From contig CM055093.1 in NCBI GenBank assembly GCA_029204225.1, positions 28,777,777-28,841,776 of the forward strand: a stretch of DNA of 64,000 bases. Direction: 5' to 3'. The translations under genes and the position numbers were made by a program. The DNA is from Diphasiastrum complanatum. Taxonomy: Eukaryota > Streptophyta > Lycopodiopsida > Lycopodiales > Lycopodiaceae. Below, piece by piece: positions 57,135 to 64,000 of the stretch; within the stretch, counting starts at the first letter, position 1; each line of letters begins with the position of its first letter. A model generated the notes under the pieces. It saw only the letters and a program-made list of their open reading frames with translations, searched no databases and was not told the origin of the DNA.

Positions 57135-57585
57135 AGTTATGAACGTAGCCACGGCTGATCTAGATTTAGTCTATGAAAGCATCACATAAGCAATACTTAA
57201 CCCTAGAAAGCAGGAGAGAGAAAGCTTAAAGAGACTAAAGAAGGAGATCATATCATAAGCCAAGTAACAAATGACACAGAATCCCTACTTATAGCCAAGA
57301 GGAAGCCCTAAAAGGAAGCTTCCAGTGGCTAGGGCCAAACTGAGAGGGAAAATAGTGCGCCCTCCAAGAAGGCCCCCACTCTCAGTAATATGACCAAATA
57401 ACCAATATAGTGAATCATAGGGCCCAAGGCCAATAATATGGTCTAAATGTCAATAATAGGGCCCAAGGCCAACCATATAGTCTAAATGTCAAATAATGAA
57501 TAAAAAAGGGCCCAAAGCCTGCCTATGCATAAAGTAAAGTAAATGTAAATGGACATGGCGAATGTAATGAGCCGAGTCCATAACT
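57135..57585 (-). repeat. 3' LTR of element C
   Basis: 451 bp, plus-strand AGTTATGAACG...GTCCATAACT. The inner edge is followed by CTCCCCGACACAAA. Confidence 0.93.
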
Positions 57586-57629
57586 CTCCCCGACACAAAA
57601 ATAAGACCCAACTGCCATAAAGGATTGGA

Positions 57630-58274
57630 TCAAGTAACAGCAAGCCCTGGAGGATCAACTGGAACAGCATCTGGTGTAGTAACAACTGGAGCAACAGCTG
57701 ATGTAGAGGAATCAACAAGTGCGGCAAGAGCACGAGCCTGATCCGCAAGTGACGGTGTATGATAAAAGACATCAATAGGCTCCCATGTGGCCTCCTCAAC
57801 AGGACGACCATCCCACTGGACTAGGAACTGAATCTGCCGGCGGCGTCGACTATGATGCAAACGCACCTGAAAGATAGCAGCAGGTAATAAAGGAAAGAGA
57901 TCCGGTGCAGTAGGAAACTCAGCATCACGAGGAGCATCATCCTCAATAGCAGCACGTAATAAACTGACATGGAATATATCACAGGCACGTGTGGAAGCAG
58001 GAAGCTGAAGACGATATGTAACTGGACTAAGAACCTCCAATATACAATAAGGCCCATAATAACGTGGTGCAAGCTTCTCAGTAGAAGCATGGCCCTGAAT
58101 AAAATGATGACGTGCAAACCGTAGGCGTAGATATACCATATCACCAACATGAAACTCAACATGACGTCGATGACGATCAACTGAAGCCTGATAACGCTGC
58201 TGGACCTGCTGCAAATGGGAACTGGCCTGGAGAATAAGCTCGCGAGCACCTGATAGAAATGAAGACAGTGTCAC
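57630..58274 (-). pseudogene. Element C integrase C terminus and chromodomain
   Basis: 214-codon frame. It begins inside integrase (ARELILQASSHLQQVQQRYQ), continues with the GPY/F module (FARHHFIQGHASTEKLAPRY, GPYCILEVLSPVTYRLQLP, IFHVSLLRAAIEDDAP) and ends with a chromodomain (about 57760-57870: RRRRQIQFLVQWDGRP, EEATWEPIDVF) plus an Ala/Val-rich tail. The aromatic W-x-x-W/Y pattern of the chromodomain is kept. It is separated by a frameshift at about 58271 from the core above. Confidence 0.9.
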
Positions 58275-59773
58275 AGGTGTATCCTCGAGAGAAGAGGAAT
58301 ACCAGGTAAAAGAGGTGCATAACCATGAGATAATAAAAATGGTGCAACGCCGGTGCTGGTACTAACAGAGCTGTTATAGCTATACTCTGCCAAACATAAG
58401 TGCTGATCCCAATCCTTCCCTGAAGGAGTAACAAAATGGCGCAAATAATCCTCAAGGATCCTGTTAAGGACCTCAGACTGCCCATCAGAAGTAGAATGAT
58501 AAGCAGACCCCATAAAAAGCTGTACATCCAATATACGCATAAGCTCTGTCCAGAACAATGATGTAAACTTACTATCCCGATCAGAAAGGATAGTACGAGG
58601 AAACCCATGTAGGCGAAATATCTCTGAAAGGAACAAGCGTGCACACTGCTCTGCTGTGATAGTACTGCGGACGGGTATGAAATGTGCCTGTTTCGAGAAC
58701 CTGTCAACTACCACCATACATGAATCGTGACCACGACGGGTGCGGGGAAGGCCAATGATGAAGTCCATAGAAATATCAGTCCACTGGCGGTGAGGAATAG
58801 GCCAACTCTGAAGCAAACCAGCGGACTTAGCACGGGAGTACTTATTACGTAAGCAGAAAGGACAAGTACGAATAAGTACAACAAGCTCTTTCCTAAGGGA
58901 TGGCCAATAGAAATGATCCTTAAGACGAGCATAAGACTTCTGAAAACCAAAATGACCCCCAACTGGGGATGAATGAGCATCCGACAACAACGGAGAATGG
59001 ATACCCAAAGAACTAGGAATACAAAGAGAACCATAATGATAAAGACGGTGGTCAACAATGGAATAAGCCTGATGAGGTGAAGACGACATAGGTGGAGCAG
59101 AACTATAAACATCACGAAAATCAGAACGTGTAAGATAAGCAGATGGAAGATCATCAAACCAGGAAGGGATCGTGGCAACAAGGGTATTCAATAAAGCAGG
59201 AAGTCTAGACAATGCGTCAGCAGTAGTGTTAGCACGACCAGGACGATACAAAATAGAAAAATCAAAAGATTGTAAAAACTGCAACCAACGAAACTGACGA
59301 TCACTAAGATCACGCTGGGAGAAGAGATAACGTGAGGACTGATGATCAGTAACGATATCAAAAGGAACACGGTACAGGTAATGGCGCCACTTCTTAAGAG
59401 CATAGATAATGGCAAGAAGCTCTTTCTCATGGACAGAATAACGTTGCTCATAAGAGCGTAAACGACGCGACTCATAAGCAATAATACACCGAGACTGACG
59501 AAGCAAGGCACCCAAACCAACATTACTAGCATCGGTCTCAACAATAAATTTCTGATCAAACTGTGGTAAACACAGGATAGAGGCCTCCACAACAGCACGA
59601 CGAAGAGTGTCAAAGGCGAACTGACAATCAGAAGTCCAAACAAAAGCACTAGACTTCTTCAAAAGGGCATGAAGAGGGGCAGCCACAGTGGCAAAGTGAG
59701 GAACAGGACGACGAAGGTGAGTAGCGAGACCAAGAAAATACGAACATGGTGGACATCTGTGGGAACATGCCAA
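58271..59773 (-). pseudogene. Element C RNase H and integrase core
   Basis: 500-codon frame. It starts in the connection (FLGLATHLRRPVPHFATV). RNase H: FIVETDASNVGLGALLRQ, SVHEKELLAIIYALKKW, FDIVTDHQSSRYLFSQ, TTADALSRLPALL. Integrase zinc finger: HSSPVGGHFGFQKSY, with CPFCLRNK. Core: first Asp in ISMDFIIGLPRT, second in LSDRDSKFTSLFW, Glu in DGQSEVLNRILEDY. All catalytic residues are present. The apparent Met start is internal: the true polyprotein enters from RT through a one-base frameshift near 59700. Confidence 0.92.
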
Positions 59774-60470
59774 TCAGCGATTGCCCGAACCTTATGAGGG
59801 TCCAAACGAATACGACCATCACAAATGAGAAATCCTAAAAACTCAATCTCAACAACAACAAAGGAACACTTAGAAAGTTTAGCAAACAACTGGTGATGAA
59901 CAAGCAATTGAAAAACAGATGAAAGATGTAACACATGCTCATCAAGAGTCTTACTAAAAAGAAGAATATCATCAAAATAAACTAAAACACAACGACCAAG
60001 GAGAGGACGCATGATGTTATTCATCACATTCTGGAACGTAGGTGGACCGTTAGTAACACCAAAAGGAAGAACACGAAACTCATACAAACCAAGATGGGTA
60101 CGAAACGCAGTCTTGTGTTCGTCCAAAGGATGCATCCTAATCTGGTGATAGCCGGAACGTAAGTCTATCTTAGAGAAAAGATGAGAGGTGCCTAACTGGT
60201 CAAAGAGATCATCCATGTGAGGAATAGGATACGGGTTACGGATGGTCAACTTATTGAGGGCACGATAATCAATGAGAGGCGTTTGGAACCATCTTTCTTA
60301 TTGACAAGGAGAATAGGGGTACCAAAAGGACTGTGACTAGGAACAATAAGGCCCTGATCTAGTAAAGCAGTAATCTGAAGCTCAACCTCATCACGCTCAG
60401 ACTTAGACATACGGTAAGGAGGCCGGGAGGGAGGAGCAGAACTAGGACGCAAATCAATATGGTGGTTCAC
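59659..60470 (-). pseudogene. Element C reverse transcriptase
   Basis: Two frames: 60470-60246 (NHHIDLRPSSAPPSRPPYR, SPFGTPILLVNKKDGSKRL), then after a one-base deletion near 60285, 60249-59659 (TIRNPYPIPHMDDLFDQL, SKIDLRSGYHQIRMHPLDE, FGVTNGPPTFQNVMNNI, catalytic VLVYFDDILLFSK). The start lies immediately downstream of a TAA that ends the gag-protease frame in the same register (60498-60500). A second frameshift near 59700 leads into the RNase H-integrase frame. Confidence 0.92.
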
Positions 60471-60497
60471 ATCACGTAATGGTGGTAGCGTCGTAGG

Positions 60498-62336
60498 TTA
60501 TGAAAACACAAATGCATACTGATGTAATAAGTCAGAGATCACCTGAGGAACAGCTGCTGGAGGAGAGGTAGTCACTGGAGAATCTGCTGTAGCACGCTGA
60601 ACACATAATAAAGCTGCACAATGAGCCTTAGGTAGGCTGCGGATAAACTGCTTCCCGCTGATCAGCTGGAAATCTGCCTGAGAATCAATACTAGCAAGTG
60701 AGTGGGTCACTGCATCATGAACAAATGTCAATGTCTGCTGAGCCAGGTCCAAAGTAACCACTCCCAATGAAGCAAACCAATCAGCACCAAGGATAAGGTC
60801 ATAGCGCTCCAGAGGAATGATATAAAGATCTGCCTGTCCAGAAAAATCACCAATGCGGTAGGATAATCCCTGAAACATCTGAGAACTAGGAAATGAGTGA
60901 GAACTGGCAACCTCGACTGTGAGAGGCTGTGGAGCAGGAATAGGTGAAGCGCGTATCCGGCTGAGAACATAACTGCTGATAAAGGAATGAGTGCTGCCTG
61001 TATCAACTAAAGCAATATACTCACGACCAGTAATGCGCACACGTAGCCGAATGGAGCGAGGACCGGGGCACCCTGTCCAGGTAGCATAAGCAAGCTGAGC
61101 ATGGCAAGTAGCAGGAAGTAAATCAGTAGAAGGCTCAGGAGATAGATCAGGCTCATCAGATATATGAATGTAGATATCGAACTCATCTGGGGTAGTGCCC
61201 TCATGGTAGAAAACATCAGTCGAAGTAGGCAGGGGCTGGCGGCAATCACGGGCAATGTGGTTAGGACTCTTACAACGAAAGCAAAGACGCTTCTGCTGAA
61301 TGTCAGCGAACTCTGTAGACGTGTAACGTCGGACAAAAGCAGGACGAGGAGGCGGAGGGCGAGGAGCGGGGGAAGTAAGAGAAGAGGTCGGGACGACAGT
61401 GGATGGGGCAGATGGGGCCGGAGATGGTAGAGGTGAAAGAGATGAACGGGGTCGGGAAAAGCGAAAGGGAGCAGGATCAGGGTACTTATGCTGTAAAGTA
61501 CTAGCAAGGGACATGGCCTCAACAAGTGTGGGTGGACGGAAAGAAGAGACATCGAATCGTAGAGCACCACGAAGTCTAGCAATGTAGCGAGAAATAAGCT
61601 CGGTGGGCTGAAGATCTGTAAAGAGGTAGGAAAGGTCCATAAACTGATCTGTATAGGAAGAAAGATCACCAGTCTGAGTAAGACTACGAAATATATCACG
61701 CTGGCGGCTCAGCCACTGAGGGTCAATCATAGCATGACGAAGATCACGACGAAAGGTAGGCCATAACTGGAGACCATCCCGATTAGGGTCAAGTCGGTAG
61801 ACCCGCCACCAAGTGGCAGCACATCCATCTAAATGTAAGGCGGCTAACTGGATCTTCTGAGGATCAGTCTTAGGGTAAATCTGAAAATAAGTATCAAGCT
61901 TTGCAAACCAATTCTCTAACAAGTTCCCGTCAGAGGAACCAGAATAGGTGGCAAGCTGTAACCGATCACGAAAATCTCGAGCAAAATGTGGCTCAGGAGC
62001 TAGATGTCGTGGAAAATGTGACTCAGGAGCTGTAGGACGTGGAAAACCGGGTGGTGGGTTAGGTGGAAAATGAGGCCCACCGCCAAAGGAAGTAGATGAG
62101 GATGGAAGTCCAAATGGAGACCCAAATGATGAATGAACAGGGGCTTTGCCAGGTCCATGTGGCTGTAAGGAATCAATCTGTGACTGCATAGTGGCAAAGC
62201 CGGTCTGTAGAGTGGTAAAACCAGTCATCATTTGGTCGAAACGACTACTGAGGAGAGTAAGAGAGTCACGCATATCAGCAAACTGTTCATCTAAAGGTCC
62301 GGAATGACTCGCAGGTGTAGTGGGTGAGCTAGCCAT
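60498..62336 (-). CDS. Element C gag-protease
   Basis: Uninterrupted 612-codon frame, start MASSPTTPASHSG. Residues about 1-330 are gag, with a Pro-rich segment (about 75-115), the capsid-like domain (ATYSGSSDGNLLENWF, YFQIYPKTDPQKIQL, GCAATWWRVYRLDP) and FDVSSFRPPTLVEAM. The CCHC knuckle CFRCKSPNHIARDC is near residue 350 and the aspartic protease ALVDTGSTHSFISSYVL near 442, active site DTG intact, with DLILGADWFASLG downstream. The frame ends at a TAA right after HQYAFVFS, where relatives read on into PTTLPPLRD and RT. The stop may be a mutation, or readthrough may be needed to make RT. Confidence 0.92.
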   Translation of the reverse strand: MASSPTTPASHSGPLDEQFADMRDSLTLLSSRFDQMMTGFTTLQTGFATMQSQIDSLQPHGPGKAPVHSSFGSPFGLPSSSTSFGGGPHFPPNPPPGFPRPTAPESHFPRHLAPEPHFARDFRDRLQLATYSGSSDGNLLENWFAKLDTYFQIYPKTDPQKIQLAALHLDGCAATWWRVYRLDPNRDGLQLWPTFRRDLRHAMIDPQWLSRQRDIFRSLTQTGDLSSYTDQFMDLSYLFTDLQPTELISRYIARLRGALRFDVSSFRPPTLVEAMSLASTLQHKYPDPAPFRFSRPRSSLSPLPSPAPSAPSTVVPTSSLTSPAPRPPPPRPAFVRRYTSTEFADIQQKRLCFRCKSPNHIARDCRQPLPTSTDVFYHEGTTPDEFDIYIHISDEPDLSPEPSTDLLPATCHAQLAYATWTGCPGPRSIRLRVRITGREYIALVDTGSTHSFISSYVLSRIRASPIPAPQPLTVEVASSHSFPSSQMFQGLSYRIGDFSGQADLYIIPLERYDLILGADWFASLGVVTLDLAQQTLTFVHDAVTHSLASIDSQADFQLISGKQFIRSLPKAHCAALLCVQRATADSPVTTSPPAAVPQVISDLLHQYAFVFS

Positions 62337-63344
62337 GAGGAAGAAAAAGTAAGCGAGAAAAGAAATGTGCTAAACAATTGGACGAACTGAAGGAGAGGAC
62401 ATAAGTCGTCACAACAGGCACACCAATGAAAAGACACAATAGAACTCGCGATGTAAGATGAACAGAAAGGACAACTAAGTAAGAAATACCTCGTAACCGC
62501 AACCGGAAGTGAGCTGAAAAATAGCGGCGATATGTTGAGGTACCGGGCAGCCTCCAAAAAAGATGCTAAGGGCCCGACAACGTGGAGTAAACGGTGGGTA
62601 AAAGTATGGGAAACAATAATGGACTATGGGGCTGGAAAGGGAGCAGCCAAGGAAAGGAAGTGATAACAAAAAAGAGGTATGGGCAGCGAGGAAACGAGGC
62701 TGAAAAATCAGAGATCGCCCTTCAAGGGTAAAAAAAAAGTTTGTGATAAAGACGGGGAGCAATCCCGATGCGTGATGAAGTTGGGTGGGAGTGGCTTTCT
62801 AAGCATCTAGACGTGTTTGTACTGTCTGGGCTAAGGTTGCGAACACAGACAACAGTGTAGGAGGGTGAGCTGAAATTGAGGCGGATGTAGGGTGCCAGCT
62901 ATGGTGGAGTGTGGGCGTCCAAGAGAGGTAGTAAACGGCAAAAAAAAATTGGATCAAAAAGATGGGTTGGTAGGGTGCTAGGAGTGGCTGATGGAAGGTG
63001 GCGAATAGGGGTAGCAAAAAGCGGAAATTTTCAGCGAAGGAAGGAGCCGTAGGGCACTGGTCAGCAAGCATGAGGGCGCCCAATAGGGCAGCAAATAGGA
63101 GGCAGTAGGGCGCCCAAAATAGGGGAGGAAAAAGGCTGAAAATGCAAGCAGTAGGCAGCTAGCAAGAGGGCGCTAGAAATGGGCAGCAAGTGGGCGCCTG
63201 TCCTCCTCCGATCCGTCGTGAAAATCTGCAAGACAAGTGTGGAGAAATGCTGAAGATCCGGCTGAAAAATGGTGAAGATCCAAGCTGAAGATGGGCGCCC
63301 TCCTGTGAGAGAAAAATCTGCTCAATGGAGATGCTCAGGAAAGT
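62337..63344 (-). other. Element C untranslated leader
   Basis: About 1 kb between the PBS and gag on the element strand. It contains only domain-free open frames. A repeated word GGGCGC with AGTAGGGCGCC-like variants occurs at about 63070-63300. Confidence 0.6.
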
Positions 63345-63356
63345 GCTCTGATACCA

Positions 63357-63807
63357 AGTTATGAACGTAGCCACGGCTGATCTAGATTTAGTCTATGAAA
63401 GCATCACATAAGCAAGACTTAACCCTAGAAAGCTGGAGAGAGAAAGCTTAAAGAGACTAAAGAAGGAGATCATATCATAAGCCAAGTAACAAATGACACA
63501 GAATCCCTACTTATAGCCAAGAGGAAGCCCTAAAAGGAAGCTTCCAGTGGCTAGGGCCAAACTGAGAGGGAAAAAAGTGCGCCCTCCAAGAAGGCCCCCA
63601 ATCTCAGTAATATGACCAGATAACCAATATAGTGAATCATAGGGCCCAAGGCCAATAATATGGTCTGAATGTCAATAATAGGGCCCAAGGCCAACCATAT
63701 AGTCTAAATGTCAAATAATGAATAAAAAAGGGCCCAAAGCCTGCCTATGCATAAAGTAAAGTAAATGTAAATGGACATGGCGAATGTAATGAGCCGAGTC
63801 CATAACT
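63357..63807 (-). repeat. 5' LTR of element C
   Basis: 451 bp adjoining the PBS. The outer end, CATAACT, is followed by ACGGGCCAGGG, where the older LTR E resumes. Confidence 0.94.
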
Positions 63808-63927
63808 ACGGGCCAGGGCACATAGGGTGGATCTAGATTGGATCCTACGGCAGGGTGGATCGTGTGACGTTCGGTTCTTTGTTGGTAACCGACACCTGGC
63901 GATTTGCGGCGGATAGAGGTTGTAACA
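63808..63927 (+). repeat. Element E 5' LTR, piece 3 of 3
   Basis: Continues the older LTR (GGGCCAGGGCACATAGGGTGG) to its end GAGGTTGTAACA, matching the end of the D-family LTRs. Confidence 0.85.
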
Positions 63928-63929
63928 TT

Positions 63930-64000
63930 CGGTATCAGAGCCACCGCAGCCTGCGTACAAGTTTGAATTGATCCTGTTCCATAGAGCAGAGGATGATCCG
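63930..64000 (+). other. Element E PBS and start of internal region
   Basis: CGGTATCAGAGCC at 63930-63942 is a tRNA-Met-type PBS two bases after the LTR end. The following sequence resembles the start of element D's internal region, so an element of the same family continues past the window. Confidence 0.75.

Larger units (their letters stand above)
57135..63807 (-). mobile_element. Chromovirus element C, full length
   Basis: 6.67-kb Ty3/gypsy chromodomain element on the minus strand, inserted in LTR E. Both LTRs are 451 bp (57135-57585, 63357-63807) with six substitutions counted by eye (about 1.3 percent), so it is the youngest element of the nest. The PBS complement GCTCTGATACCA lies at 63345-63356. 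On the element strand GTGTCGGGGAG precedes the 3' LTR as polypurine tract. The LTR ends are AGTTATG...CATAACT. The flanks (ACAGAG left, ACGGG right) resolve to host ACAGG with changes. Coding order is gag-protease, RT, RNase H-integrase, chromodomain, with one stop and three frameshifts. It is the fuller relative of element B. Confidence 0.95.

Noticed and set aside
61007-61699. 230-codon Leu/Pro-rich frame inside element C gag
   Set aside because: Out-of-frame shadow of the 612-codon gag-protease frame, which carries the real motifs.

Overview
This is nuclear DNA of a land plant with a large, transposon-rich genome. It holds a nuclear-type tRNA-Pro(UGG) gene, plant Ty1/copia and Ty3/gypsy retrotransposons including chromodomain-bearing chromoviruses, plant-style introns, and part of an ARIADNE-type RING-in-between-RING (RBR) ubiquitin ligase gene whose introns run from 1.3 kb to more than 13 kb. 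The species cannot be read from the window. Long introns and very long GA/CT tracts would fit a fern, a gymnosperm or another large-genome lineage, but that is only an impression.

Layout. 1-13.6 kb is a pile-up of decayed elements: a copia fragment, a complete 637-bp TRIM (terminal-repeat retrotransposon in miniature), a gypsy protease scrap, a LINE endonuclease scrap, a second copia fragment, an 85-bp tRNA-like SINE insert with target-site duplications (TSDs), and a minus-strand Tat-like gypsy. In that gypsy the reverse transcriptase (RT) is missing and a ~1-kb AT-rich tandem array lies in its place. A chromovirus deletion derivative (10757-13605) closes this part. 13.6-19.9 kb holds a minisatellite, a copia LTR, a gag fragment and the tRNA-Pro gene, and is otherwise unannotatable. 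19.9-35.6 kb is a second mosaic of copia and gypsy pieces with several very long dinucleotide tracts. Four copia copies here (I, J, G, H) have lost internal pol segments.

39.1 kb onward is the only host protein gene seen. Four exons (39089-39274, 40618-40742, 43671-43779, 50021-50111) join in frame into the acidic N terminus, the pre-RING helical region and the start of RING1 of an ARIADNE-like protein. Intron 3 contains a recent, nearly complete copia element (44615-49785, TSD CCTAG). Intron 4 contains a three-level nest: an old chromovirus LTR (51747-63927, in three pieces) split by chromovirus D (52050-57091) and by a younger chromovirus C (57135-63807). The rest of the ligase gene must lie beyond base 64000.

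No new defence or metabolic system is visible. The most unusual observations are the paired ~85-bp tRNA-like inserts with TSDs, the tandem array replacing a gypsy RT domain, a chromovirus family with AGTT...AACT LTR ends, an unrecognised ORF downstream of the gypsy integrase, the repeated internal-deletion architecture of the elements, and the nest inside the ligase gene.
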